Assembly: GCF_009856365.1 (NCBI RefSeq)
Contig: NZ_WMEX01000001.1
Span: 620,001 to 684,000, forward strand
DNA from: Vreelandella halophila
Lineage (GTDB): Bacteria; Pseudomonadota; Gammaproteobacteria; Pseudomonadales; Oleiphilaceae
DNA length: 64,000 bases
Direction of reading: 5' to 3'
The position numbers and the translations under genes were made by a program. The notes under the pieces were generated by a model. It did not search any database and was not told the DNA's origin. It saw only the letters and a list, made by a program, of their open reading frames with translations. Shown here piece by piece: positions 1 to 12,249 of this stretch; positions within the stretch are counted from its first letter, which is position 1, and each line of letters opens with the position of its first letter.

Positions 1-891
1 GTCATGGCCGGGTTGCCCTCGGGCGCCCTGGGCACGACATTCTCTGCCGGCATCGAAAACAGCCGTTGGATCCTCTCGGATTCAATCTTTGCGTGCACGC
101 TGACGCATCCGGTCCCCGGTTATGGCGAGGCGGTGTTCTATCACCGTGCCGGGGAGTCACTGCGCTTCTTTCTGCAGCCTGTCCGCAATCCCATGCGCGC
201 TGGTGAGGCAGCGCTGGTGATCGAGCAGCCTTCCTGGAAAGCAGGTAAGCCAGTGGATGATCTGGGGTATGTCCGGGTTGAGGATAACCATGACCGGCCC
301 GTGGAGCTTTCCTCCGGCACCAGCGAGCGGATGCTTGCGAGCCTTCGGGAGGGGCGCAGGCCCACCTTCACGCGCCGGGCGCGTCAGAGCGATCGGCCGG
401 TGCGGGTTCGGCTCAATCATGTCAACTATGGCAGTCCCCACCAGTCTTTCCGCCGCTGTCAGAGTGAGCTGCTGCCGGTGAACTACGATCAGGTCCAGCG
501 CACCGTGGTCCTGTTCGATCTGGACAAGTCCAAACTCAGCCAGGAAGCCCGTGAGCGCCTTGATGACGTGGCCCTGTACGTGAAAGCCGATGACCGGATC
601 ACGCAAGTCTACGTGGATGGGCATACGGACAGTATCGGCACCCCTCTGCGCAACCGTGAGCTTTCGGAGGCGAGGGCGGAGGCGGTGGCTGGCTATCTTC
701 AGGACCAGGGCGTTCCGGAGGATCAGCTGGTGACGCGCTTCCACGGGGACCGCTATCCGGTTGCCGGCGTCGAAACGCCCGGCCCGAGGCACCGCCGTGC
801 CACGGTGCGGCTGGAACGGGAAAACGATGATGATGAAGCCGATCCGGTGGTGACCCAGGCCCAGCGCAAGGATCTGGTGATCGTCGACTGA
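1..891 (+). CDS. motY: MotY, sodium-type flagellar motor/OmpA-family protein (5' end outside window)
   Basis: MotY forms part of the periplasmic ring that anchors stator units around the flagellar motor. The frame is open to the left edge and the first visible ATG (position 4) is followed almost at once by mature-looking sequence, so the signal peptide probably starts upstream and the gene is 5' partial. The N-terminal half (residues ~10-150) has the MotY-specific domain, including CTLTHPVPGYGEAVF near residue 31. The C-terminal half (~165-275) is an OmpA-like peptidoglycan-binding domain with DGHTDSIG, LSEARAEAV and HRRATVRL. The gene stands just before argG, an order I also know from Pseudomonas. 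The family call is firm; the exact start cannot be seen. Confidence 0.85.
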   Translation, partial: VMAGLPSGALGTTFSAGIENSRWILSDSIFACTLTHPVPGYGEAVFYHRAGESLRFFLQPVRNPMRAGEAALVIEQPSWKAGKPVDDLGYVRVEDNHDRPVELSSGTSERMLASLREGRRPTFTRRARQSDRPVRVRLNHVNYGSPHQSFRRCQSELLPVNYDQVQRTVVLFDLDKSKLSQEARERLDDVALYVKADDRITQVYVDGHTDSIGTPLRNRELSEARAEAVAGYLQDQGVPEDQLVTRFHGDRYPVAGVETPGPRHRRATVRLERENDDDEADPVVTQAQRKDLVIVD

Positions 892-1005
892 ACCCGGATT
901 GGCTCCGGACCCCGCCCTTGCCGTAAAATACCCTCCACCGATCAACAGGCCCGGGTGCCGCGTGGTAGCCCGGCGTTCATGAATTCCGGATAAGGCGAAA
1001 CAGCG

Positions 1006-2217
<1,212 letters not shown>

Positions 2218-2230
2218 GGGGCAGCTCCTC

Positions 2231-2692
2231 CTACTTGATGCGTTCCGGGAAGTGCCTGCGCAGTTCCCGGGCGTTCATCTGGGAAAAATCCTTCCCGATC
2301 TCCTCCGCGATGATCGCCTTGAGTTCCGGCTTCATGTGCTTACGCAGTTCGCCCAGGAATCTGGGTGGCGCGGCAATATAGAGTTTCTCCACTTCCCCTT
2401 GCTTGCGGGCCTGCTCAAGAGTCTCTGCAAGCTCCTTGGCAAAGCGCTGAGCCTCCACCTCTTTCGGTTCGCTGTGTTCCTCCATAGCGCTGCGGCCACC
2501 ATGCATGTCATCCGCCTGGCGACCGGGCCGGTCGGTGGTCAGGTCGCCGTCGTGCAGTCGGGCCTCGGGGTTGAGCAGGGTGTCCACCTCCGTGAAGTCG
2601 CCCTTGGGGGAATCGGTGGTGAACAGGCGCGCACGGCTGGCGTCGGCGACCACGATGCGAACCTTCGGCATGGTGAAGTGCGGGTTGTTCAT
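2231..2692 (-). CDS. Host attachment family protein (pfam Host_attach-like)
   Basis: This 153-residue soluble protein matches, from memory, the family annotated as 'protein required for attachment to host cells'. Its N-terminus VRIVVADASRARLF is typical, as are the central acidic/basic stretch and the C-terminal half LYIAAPPRFLGELRKHM. The biochemical role is not established; the fold resembles the release-factor eRF1 domain-1-like/Baeyer-type RNA-binding group, which is inference. The chosen ATG at 2692 has a good purine-rich site (GGAGAGG) just upstream on the minus strand; MPKV eight codons later is a possible alternative. It is convergent with argG and divergent from phhB. Confidence 0.75.
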   Translation of the reverse strand: MNNPHFTMPKVRIVVADASRARLFTTDSPKGDFTEVDTLLNPEARLHDGDLTTDRPGRQADDMHGGRSAMEEHSEPKEVEAQRFAKELAETLEQARKQGEVEKLYIAAPPRFLGELRKHMKPELKAIIAEEIGKDFSQMNARELRRHFPERIK

Positions 2693-2859
2693 GGAGCCTC
2701 TCCTCTACGGATCGGTGGGTGAAGAACTCCTTCACAGAACCACTGTGGGGGCTGTTTGGGGGTGGGGCAAGGGGCCTGGAAGCATCTCTTCCACCTTTAC
2801 GCTGCTGCAGCAACGCGTGATGATGGGGTGGCGACACAAACAGAATGGGAGAAGGCATC

Positions 2860-3201
2860 ATGAGCGACCTGACAAAGCAGACCTGTGAAGCCTGCAGCAA
2901 GGATTCGCCACTGGCCACGGAACAGGAGAAAAAGGAGCTGGGGGCGGAGGTGCCTGACTGGACCACGGTCACCCGTAACGGTGAAGAGCAGCTGGAGCGG
3001 ACCTTCAAGCTGAAGAACTTTGCCGAGGCACTGGCCTTTACCAATAAGGTGGGTGAGCTGGCCGAGGAAGTGGATCACCACCCGATGATTACCACCGAAT
3101 ACGGCAAGGTGACGGTCACCTGGTGGACCCACAAGATCGGCGGGCTGCACCGCAATGACTTCATTATGGCGGCGCGTACCGACGAACTGGCGGGAGCCTG
3201 A
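2860..3201 (+). CDS. phhB: Pterin-4a-carbinolamine dehydratase
   Basis: The enzyme dehydrates 4a-hydroxytetrahydrobiopterin and so recycles the pterin cofactor of aromatic amino-acid hydroxylases; in bacteria lacking the hydroxylase it can have a folate-related role. The 113-residue product has the family motif [20 protein letters not shown] near residues 71-90, with the paired histidines and the T-x-W segment that form the active site. An ATG at 2845 is also in frame, but the ATG at 2860 follows GGGAGAAGG at a proper distance, so I start there. No phenylalanine hydroxylase gene is seen in this window. Confidence 0.92.
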   Translation: MSDLTKQTCEACSKDSPLATEQEKKELGAEVPDWTTVTRNGEEQLERTFKLKNFAEALAFTNKVGELAEEVDHHPMITTEYGKVTVTWWTHKIGGLHRNDFIMAARTDELAGA

Positions 3202-3215
3202 CGCCTGATCCTTCC

Positions 3216-3233
3216 GGGCCCCGTTCGGGGCCC
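3216..3233. terminator. GC hairpin between phhB and gyrA
   Basis: A perfect 7-bp stem GGGCCCC / GGGGCCC with loop GTTC lies 15 bases after the phhB stop. It lacks a downstream T-run, so it may be a weak or Rho-assisted terminator, or only a structured 3' end. Confidence 0.35.
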
Positions 3234-3349
3234 ATTCCGGAGACGCCGATTCCCCGGGGTCATCCTTTCTGTGGTATTATTGGCGGCTTTGGCGTGCCCG
3301 GGCAGCACGCCGCAGACCACCGCCAGAATACAGGAAGGATGACGTCCCG

Positions 3350-5914
<2,565 letters not shown>

Positions 5915-5917
5915 CCC

Positions 5918-7000
5918 ATGACACGAGCCTATAACTTCTGCGCCGGCCCGGCAGCGCTTCCAGAGGAGGTGCTGACGCAGGCGCGCGATGAAATGCTGGA
6001 CTGGCAGGGCAAGGGCCTGTCGGTGATGGAGATGAGTCACCGCGGTGATGCGTTTGTCAGCATCGCACAGCAGGCGGAACAGGATCTGCGTGATCTGATG
6101 GGCATCCCGGATGATTACGCGGTGCTATTCCTGCAGGGTGGCGCCAGCAGCCAGTTCGCGGGTGTGCCGCTGAATCTGGCCGGGCCCAATGACCCGGTGG
6201 ATTACGTCAATACCGGTGTCTGGTCGCGCAAGGCCATTGCCGAAGCGGGCCGGATGGCGGACGTTAAGGAAGTGGCCAGTTCCGAGGACGCTGGCTACAC
6301 CCATGTGCCGGACCCGGCTGAATGGCGCACCCGCCCGGACGCCCGCTATCTGCACATCACGCCCAACGAGACCATCGGCGGGCTGGCGTACAGCCGCTTT
6401 CCGGAGGCGGGCGACGTGCCCGTGGTAGCGGACTGGTCTTCGGCCATCCTCTCCGAGCCGGTGGACGTGAGCCGCTTCGGTATGATCTACGCCGGCGCCC
6501 AGAAGAACATCGGCCCCGCGGGGCTGACCATCGTGATCGTGCGCCGGGATCTGATCGGCAATGCCCGCGAGGGCACGCCGGCCATGCTGGATTACGCCAT
6601 TCACGACAAGGCGGACTCCATGTACAACACGCCGCCCACCTATGCGTGGTACCTGGCCGGACTGGTGTTCCAGTGGCTCAAGCGCCAGGGTGGTCTCCAG
6701 GCCATGGCGGACATCAACCGTCGCAAGGCCAACCGCCTCTACGGTTTCATCGATGAGAGCGACTTCTACGCCAATCCGGTGCAGCCGGAGTACCGCTCGC
6801 TGATGAACGTCCCCTTCACTCTGGCGGACGACAGCCTCAACAGTGCCTTCCTTGAGGGCGCCGAGGCACGCGGCCTGCTCAACCTCAAGGGCCACCGGTC
6901 CGTGGGCGGCATGCGCGCGAGCATCTACAACGCCATGCCGGAGGCCGGCATCGAGGCGCTGATTGACTACATGGCGGAATTCGAAAAAGACAAAGGCTGA
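5918..7000 (+). CDS. serC: Phosphoserine aminotransferase
   Basis: SerC transfers an amino group from glutamate to 3-phosphohydroxypyruvate (serine synthesis) and to the analogous intermediate of pyridoxal phosphate synthesis. The 360-residue class V aminotransferase has NFCAGPAALP at the start and the PLP-binding lysine, Lys196, in YAGAQKNIGPAG. The ATG lies 3 bases after the gyrA stop and the stop is 2 bases before pheA, so the genes are probably translated from a shared transcript. Confidence 0.97.
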   Translation: MTRAYNFCAGPAALPEEVLTQARDEMLDWQGKGLSVMEMSHRGDAFVSIAQQAEQDLRDLMGIPDDYAVLFLQGGASSQFAGVPLNLAGPNDPVDYVNTGVWSRKAIAEAGRMADVKEVASSEDAGYTHVPDPAEWRTRPDARYLHITPNETIGGLAYSRFPEAGDVPVVADWSSAILSEPVDVSRFGMIYAGAQKNIGPAGLTIVIVRRDLIGNAREGTPAMLDYAIHDKADSMYNTPPTYAWYLAGLVFQWLKRQGGLQAMADINRRKANRLYGFIDESDFYANPVQPEYRSLMNVPFTLADDSLNSAFLEGAEARGLLNLKGHRSVGGMRASIYNAMPEAGIEALIDYMAEFEKDKG

Positions 7001-7002
7001 CC

Positions 7003-8100
7003 ATGAGCGACGAAGAGGCGCGCCTGGCCCGGTTGCGCGAGCGCATTGACCAGATCGATGACGACCTGCTGCGGCTGATCAGCGAACGGGCCGAGTGCGC
7101 CCGGGACGTGGCCGAGGTGAAACAGGAGGCCAACCCGGGAGAAGAGGTGGCGTTCTACCGCCCTGAGCGTGAGGCCCGGATCCTGAGCCGCGTGCGGGAG
7201 CGTAACCCGGGCCCGCTGGCGGACGAAGAGATGGCGCGCCTGTTCCGGGAGGTGATGTCCGCCTGCCTGGCGCTGGAAAAGCCCATGACCATTGCCTTCC
7301 TGGGGCCTGAAGGGACCTTCACCCAGGCGGCGGCGCTCAAGCATTTCGGTCATTCGGTGCTCAGCACACCGCTGGCGGCCATCGATGATGTCTTCCGCGA
7401 GGTGGCGTCCGGCAACGCCCAGTACGGAGTGGTGCCGGTGGAGAACTCCACCGAGGGCATGATCAATCACACCCTCGATATGTTCATGGGGTCGGCACTG
7501 AAGATCTGTGGTGAGGTGCAGCTGCGCATCCATCACCATCTTCTCAGGCGCCCGGACCAGGACGAGGCCGGCATCACGCGGATCTATTCGCACCAGCAGT
7601 CTTTCGCCCAGTGCCGCAAATGGCTGGACAGTCACTGGCCGGCGGTCGAGCGCATCAAGGTTTCCAGTAATGGTGAAGCCGCGCGCCTGGCCAGTGAGGA
7701 AGAGGGCGCGGCCGCCATTGCCGGCGACATGGCCGCCTCCCTCTATGGCCTCGAGCCCGCGCACAGCAACATCGAGGATCGCCCGGACAACACCACCCGT
7801 TTCCTGATCATTGGTACCGAAGCGGTGCCGCCCAGCGGGCAGGACAAGACCTCCATCCTGGTCTCCACACGCAACCGCCCGGGGGCGCTCTATGAGCTGC
7901 TGGAGCCGTTCAAGCGCGAGGGGATCGACCTGACCCGACTGGAAACGCGGCCCTCGCCCAGCGCCACCTGGGCCTATGTGTTCTACATCGATTTCGTCGG
8001 GCACCGGGATGCGCCGGCCGTCCGGGCGGTGCTGGATGAGATCGAAGCCCAGAGTCAGGAGCTGAAGCATCTGGGCTCCTATCCCATGGGGGTGCTGTGA
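7003..8100 (+). CDS. pheA: Chorismate mutase / prephenate dehydratase (P-protein)
   Basis: This bifunctional enzyme converts chorismate to prephenate and then to phenylpyruvate for phenylalanine synthesis. Domains in order: AroQ-type chorismate mutase (residues ~5-90, LARLRERIDQIDDDLLRLI), prephenate dehydratase (~92-270, AFLGPEGTFT and the NTTRFLIIG motif) and a C-terminal ACT regulatory domain (~280-365, GALYELLEPF and LTRLETRPS) that normally gives feedback inhibition by phenylalanine. At 365 residues it has the usual length. Its stop codon overlaps the start of hisC. Confidence 0.97.
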   Translation: MSDEEARLARLRERIDQIDDDLLRLISERAECARDVAEVKQEANPGEEVAFYRPEREARILSRVRERNPGPLADEEMARLFREVMSACLALEKPMTIAFLGPEGTFTQAAALKHFGHSVLSTPLAAIDDVFREVASGNAQYGVVPVENSTEGMINHTLDMFMGSALKICGEVQLRIHHHLLRRPDQDEAGITRIYSHQQSFAQCRKWLDSHWPAVERIKVSSNGEAARLASEEEGAAAIAGDMAASLYGLEPAHSNIEDRPDNTTRFLIIGTEAVPPSGQDKTSILVSTRNRPGALYELLEPFKREGIDLTRLETRPSPSATWAYVFYIDFVGHRDAPAVRAVLDEIEAQSQELKHLGSYPMGVL

Positions 8101-9206
8101 TGAGCTGTGATTACGAGGCACTGGCCGCACGTGGGGTGCAGGGCCTGCAGCCGTACCAGCCCGGCAAGCCGGTGGATGAACTGGCCCGTGAGCTGGGTCT
8201 GGATCCGGCGCGGATCGTCAAGCTGGCCAGCAACGAGAACCCGCTCGGCCCCAGTGACCGCGTGACGGCGGCTGTTGAAAAAGCCCTGCCTGAAGTGACC
8301 CGCTACCCGGATGGCGCCGCCTACACACTGCGCCAGACCCTGGCGGAGCGCCTGAGCGTGACACCGGAGATGCTGACCTTTGGCAATGGCTCCAACGACG
8401 TGCTTGAGCTGGTGGCTCGCGCCTTTGCCGAGCCGGGCGCCGAAATTGTCTATTCCGAGCATGCCTTCGCCGTCTACCCCATCGTGACCCAGGCCATCGG
8501 CGCGGATCACGTGAAGGTGCCCGCCGTGAACTGGGGGCATGATCTGGACGCCATGGCGGCGGCGATCACCGAGCGTACCCGGGTGGTGTTCGTTGCCAAC
8601 CCGAATAACCCCACGGGAACCGTCTTGGAAAAAGACGCGGTGTATCGCTTCCTCCAGCGGGTGCCGGAGAACGTGATCGTGGTGCTGGACGAGGCCTACT
8701 GCGAGTACCTGCAGGGGCCCCAGTACGCGGACGGCGTCCAGTGGCTCAGCGGGTTCCCGAACCTGGTGGTCTCGCGCACCTTCTCCAAGGCCTGGGGCCT
8801 GGCGGGGCTGCGCATGGGGTATGGCATCTCCAGCCCCGAGATTGCAGACGTTATCAATCGGGTCCGCCAGCCTTTCAATGCCAATGCGCTTGCCCAGGCG
8901 GCGGCGACGGCTGTGCTCGACGACCAGGCCTACATTGACCGGGCCATCGAGGTGAACCGGGCAGGGCTGGAGCAACTGGCAGGCGGCTTCGACCGGCTGG
9001 GGCTGGACTACATCCCGTCTGCTGCCAACTTCATTGCCCTGGATACCGGCACGGACGCCAACGAAGTGAATGACGCACTGTTGCGTGAGGGTGTCATTGT
9101 CCGCCCTGTGGGCGCTTACGGCATGCCCCGGCACCTGCGTGTGTCGGTCGGGCTCGAGCACGAGAACCGGCGCTGTCTCGAGGCGCTGGAGAAGGTGCTG
9201 GGCTGA
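8100..9206 (+). CDS. hisC: Histidinol-phosphate aminotransferase
   Basis: A PLP-dependent class II-fold aminotransferase acting on histidinol phosphate; paralogues in this aromatic cluster may also use aromatic keto acids, which is inference. The product has NENPLGPS (~45), NPNNPTG (~165), the Asp/Tyr PLP contacts in LDEAYCEY, and the lysine in SRTFSKAWGLAGLRMGYG (~225). The ATG at 8100 shares its A with the pheA stop (TGATG); a GTG one codon earlier is in frame but less likely. The stop again overlaps the next ATG in a TGATG, which suggests translational coupling along pheA-hisC-tyrA. Confidence 0.95.
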   Translation: MSCDYEALAARGVQGLQPYQPGKPVDELARELGLDPARIVKLASNENPLGPSDRVTAAVEKALPEVTRYPDGAAYTLRQTLAERLSVTPEMLTFGNGSNDVLELVARAFAEPGAEIVYSEHAFAVYPIVTQAIGADHVKVPAVNWGHDLDAMAAAITERTRVVFVANPNNPTGTVLEKDAVYRFLQRVPENVIVVLDEAYCEYLQGPQYADGVQWLSGFPNLVVSRTFSKAWGLAGLRMGYGISSPEIADVINRVRQPFNANALAQAAATAVLDDQAYIDRAIEVNRAGLEQLAGGFDRLGLDYIPSAANFIALDTGTDANEVNDALLREGVIVRPVGAYGMPRHLRVSVGLEHENRRCLEALEKVLG

Positions 9207-11437
9207 TGGCCGCCAGCGGCGCGCCTTTGTTCCAGCGCATGGTCGTGATTGGCCTGGGGCTGATCGGCGGTTCCCTGGCGCGGGCCGCGAAGGCCCGGGG
9301 GCTGGTGGCCACGGTGGTGGGCTGTGACGAGCGCCCGGGCCCTCTGGAGGAGGGGCGCCGTCTGGGCCTGATCGATGAAAGCGAGACGGAGGCGGCGCGC
9401 GCGGTCCAGGGGGCGGATCTCGTGGTGCTGGCCGTGCCCGTGCGCGCCAACCGCGCCGTGCTGACGCAGATCCGTGATGCCTTGCCGGAGGGCGCGGTGC
9501 TCACGGATGTGGGCAGTGTTAAGGGCGGGTTCCTCGCGGATGTGCGTGGCGTTTTCGGCGAACTGCCCGCGAGAGTTGTTCCCGGCCACCCGATCGCCGG
9601 CTCCGAGAAGAGCGGGGTGGGTGCTGCTGATCCGGACCTGTTCCGGGAGCACAAGGTGATCCTGACCCCGGAACCTGAAACCGATGCCGGGGCGCTTGAG
9701 AAGGTGTGCCGCCTCTGGTCGGCCTGTGGGGCGGAGGTTCTGACCATGTCCGTCGCCCGGCATGACGAGGTCCTCGCCGCCACCAGTCATCTCCCCCACC
9801 TGATCGCTTTCTCGCTGGTGGATACCCTGGCCGGCGAGGACGACAGCCAGGATATCTTCCGCTATGCCGCCGGTGGCTTTCGGGACTTCACGCGCATCGC
9901 TGCCAGTGATCCGGTGATGTGGCGGGACATTTTCCTGGCGAACCGCGAGGCGGTGCTGGAAGCGCTGCGGCATTTCCGTGGTGATCTGGACCAGCTCGGT
10001 GCGGCCATCGAGGCCGGCGACGGCCAACGTCTGCAGCAGGTGTTCACCCGCGCCAAGGCGGCGCGCGAGCATTTTTCCCGAATCCTTTCCGGTGAGGCCT
10101 ATCTCAACACCATGAACGACCAGACCGTAACCTACACCGCCCGGCCGGGCGGTCCCGTTCAGGGCGACATCCGCGTGCCCGGGGACAAGTCCATGTCCCA
10201 TCGTGCCATCATGCTCGGTGCCCTGGCTGAGGGCATAACGGATGTCTCTGGCTTCCTCGAGGGCGAGGACAGTCTCGCGACGCTCCAGGCCTTCCGTGAC
10301 ATGGGGGTAACCATCGAGGGGCCGGATGCTGGCTTCGTGCGTATCCACGGCGTGGGCCTGAATGGGCTTCAGCCTCCCCATGGTTCGCTCTACGTGGGCA
10401 ATTCGGGCACCGCCATGAGGCTTTTTGCTGGGTTGCTGGCAGGGCAGCGCTTTGATAGCGAGCTGACCGGCGATGCCAGTCTCACGCGCCGGCCCATGGC
10501 ACGGGTAGCGGATCCGCTGCGGCTGATGGGAGCGCATATTGATACGGGCGAGGGTGGTCGCCCCCCGCTGCACATCGCCGGCGGCCAGCCGCTGAAAGGT
10601 ATTGATTACGAACTGCCCGTGGCCAGCGCCCAAGTCAAATCCTGCCTTCTGCTGGCCGGACTCTATGCTGAGGGTGAGACCGTGGTGACGGAGCCGGCGC
10701 CCACCCGGGACCATACTGAGCGCATGCTCAAGGGCTTCGGCTACCCCGTGGTGCAGGACGGCCCGACCGCGCGTGTGACCGGCGGTGGCCGCCTGAGCGC
10801 CTGTTCTATCGATGTGCCGGCGGACATTTCCTCGGCCACCTTCTTCATCGTGGCTGCCGCCATTACGCCGGACTCGGACCTGTGGCTGCGCCACGTGGGC
10901 GTCAACCCGACCCGTATCGGTGTGGTCAATATCCTGCGCGCGATGGGCGCGGCCATTGAGTTGCATAACGAACGCGAGGCCGGCGGTGAGCCGGTGGCGG
11001 ATCTGCGGGTTCGCCATGCGCCGCTGAAGGGCATCCGCATTCCCGAGGACCAGGTCCCGCTGGCCATTGATGAGTTCCCGGCGATTTTCGTCGCGGCCGC
11101 GAACGCCGAGGGCAGCACCGAGCTGACCGGTGCCGCCGAACTGCGGGTCAAGGAAAGCGACCGGATCCAGGTCATGGCCGATGGGCTGGATGCTCTGGGT
11201 GTTGTCAGTGAGGTCCGGGAGGACGGGATCCTGATCCAGGGTGGTGCCTACGGCGGCGGGCGGATCAACAGCCACGGTGACCACCGTATCGCCATGGCCT
11301 TCGCGGTGGCGGCCCTGCGCGCATCCGGGCCGGTGATCATTGACGACTGCGCGAACGTCGCTACTTCCTTTCCGGGCTTTGTGGCACTGGCCAACCAGGT
11401 CGGGCTGACGGTTGAATCTTCCGAGGAGACGCAATGA
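9206..11437 (+). CDS. tyrA-aroA: Fused prephenate dehydrogenase / EPSP synthase
   Basis: A single 743-residue polypeptide joins TyrA (residues 1-~295) and AroA (~303-743), a fusion known from Pseudomonas and relatives. The TyrA part has the NAD-binding GLGLIGGS (16-23) and HPIAGSEKSG. The AroA part starts around an internal ATG (10112, residue 303) and has GDKS (326-329), GNSGTAMRL, SAQVK, RDHTE and NPTR. These are the four motifs (GDKx, SAQxK, RxHxE, NxTR) used to define class II, glyphosate-tolerant EPSP synthases. The enzymes make 4-hydroxyphenylpyruvate and 5-enolpyruvylshikimate-3-phosphate. The gene overlaps cmk by 4 bases (ATGA). Confidence 0.96.
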   Translation: MAASGAPLFQRMVVIGLGLIGGSLARAAKARGLVATVVGCDERPGPLEEGRRLGLIDESETEAARAVQGADLVVLAVPVRANRAVLTQIRDALPEGAVLTDVGSVKGGFLADVRGVFGELPARVVPGHPIAGSEKSGVGAADPDLFREHKVILTPEPETDAGALEKVCRLWSACGAEVLTMSVARHDEVLAATSHLPHLIAFSLVDTLAGEDDSQDIFRYAAGGFRDFTRIAASDPVMWRDIFLANREAVLEALRHFRGDLDQLGAAIEAGDGQRLQQVFTRAKAAREHFSRILSGEAYLNTMNDQTVTYTARPGGPVQGDIRVPGDKSMSHRAIMLGALAEGITDVSGFLEGEDSLATLQAFRDMGVTIEGPDAGFVRIHGVGLNGLQPPHGSLYVGNSGTAMRLFAGLLAGQRFDSELTGDASLTRRPMARVADPLRLMGAHIDTGEGGRPPLHIAGGQPLKGIDYELPVASAQVKSCLLLAGLYAEGETVVTEPAPTRDHTERMLKGFGYPVVQDGPTARVTGGGRLSACSIDVPADISSATFFIVAAAITPDSDLWLRHVGVNPTRIGVVNILRAMGAAIELHNEREAGGEPVADLRVRHAPLKGIRIPEDQVPLAIDEFPAIFVAAANAEGSTELTGAAELRVKESDRIQVMADGLDALGVVSEVREDGILIQGGAYGGGRINSHGDHRIAMAFAVAALRASGPVIIDDCANVATSFPGFVALANQVGLTVESSEETQ

Positions 11438-12117
11438 CAGCATCTGAACAGGCACCGGTGATTGCCGTGGACGGCCCCGGTGGCGCTGGCAAGGGCACCA
11501 TCACCCAGCTCCTGGCGCGGCGTCTGGGCTGGCATCTGCTGGACAGTGGCGCGCTCTACCGCCTCACGGCACTGGCTGCCATGAAACAGGCGGTGGATTT
11601 CGACGACGAGACTTTGCTGGCTGGGGTGGCGGCGGCGCTGGACGTGCGTTTTGAGCCCAGTCCGGGCGACGAGCCCGCTAGAGTCTTTCTGGATGGCGAG
11701 GAGGTAACGGGCGCCATCCGCACGGAGGAGTGCGGTGACCGTGCCTCGCGTGTGGCGGCCATCCCGTCGGTCCGCGAGGCGCTCCTGCAGCGCCAGCGCG
11801 ACTTCTGCCAGCCGCCGGGGCTGGTGGCGGACGGCCGCGATATGGGCACGGTGGTTTTTCCGGATGCGAGTCACAAGATCTTCCTCACTGCCTCAGCCGA
11901 GGAGCGGGCCCGGCGCCGGCACGAGCAGTTGCTGGCCCAGGGGGAGAATGTTAGACTCCCCGACCTTGTAAAAGAGATTCAGGCGCGGGATGAACGGGAC
12001 ATGAACCGTTCCACAGCGCCGCTCAAACCGGCGCACGATGCGCAGGTTGTGGAAACAACCGGATTGTCCATTGACGAGGTGCTGGACCAGGTCCTGGCAG
12101 TAACGGGCCGTACCTGA
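11434..12117 (+). CDS. cmk: Cytidylate kinase
   Basis: Cmk phosphorylates CMP and dCMP with ATP, feeding pyrimidine nucleotide pools. The 227-residue protein has the P-loop GPGGAGKGT near the N-terminus, the DSGALYRL nucleotide-binding segment, GRDMGTVVFPDA in the middle and the RRxxEL-like LID region ARRRHEQL. The ATG overlaps the end of aroA (ATGA), and the gene precedes rpsA, as is usual in gammaproteobacteria. The 132-base gap to rpsA probably holds the rpsA promoter. Confidence 0.97.
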   Translation: MTASEQAPVIAVDGPGGAGKGTITQLLARRLGWHLLDSGALYRLTALAAMKQAVDFDDETLLAGVAAALDVRFEPSPGDEPARVFLDGEEVTGAIRTEECGDRASRVAAIPSVREALLQRQRDFCQPPGLVADGRDMGTVVFPDASHKIFLTASAEERARRRHEQLLAQGENVRLPDLVKEIQARDERDMNRSTAPLKPAHDAQVVETTGLSIDEVLDQVLAVTGRT

Positions 12118-12249
12118 CAGCGCCTTTTTGTTATTGGAAAAGTGCCGGCGGGCCGCGTGAGACCAGCATGGCGGTGCGTGGGTGTATGGTGAACAGACCC
12201 CGGAGGGCTGGCTCGCGGGGAGCTTGGTATTGATCACATAGGACACACA

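Noticed and set aside
9116-11455. Large antisense frames opposite tyrA-aroA, gyrA (3359-5281), rpsA (11893-13425) and the permease (33444-35768)
   Set aside because: Their products are His/Gln/Arg-rich, low in structure and lack family motifs, while the opposite strand encodes well-known proteins.
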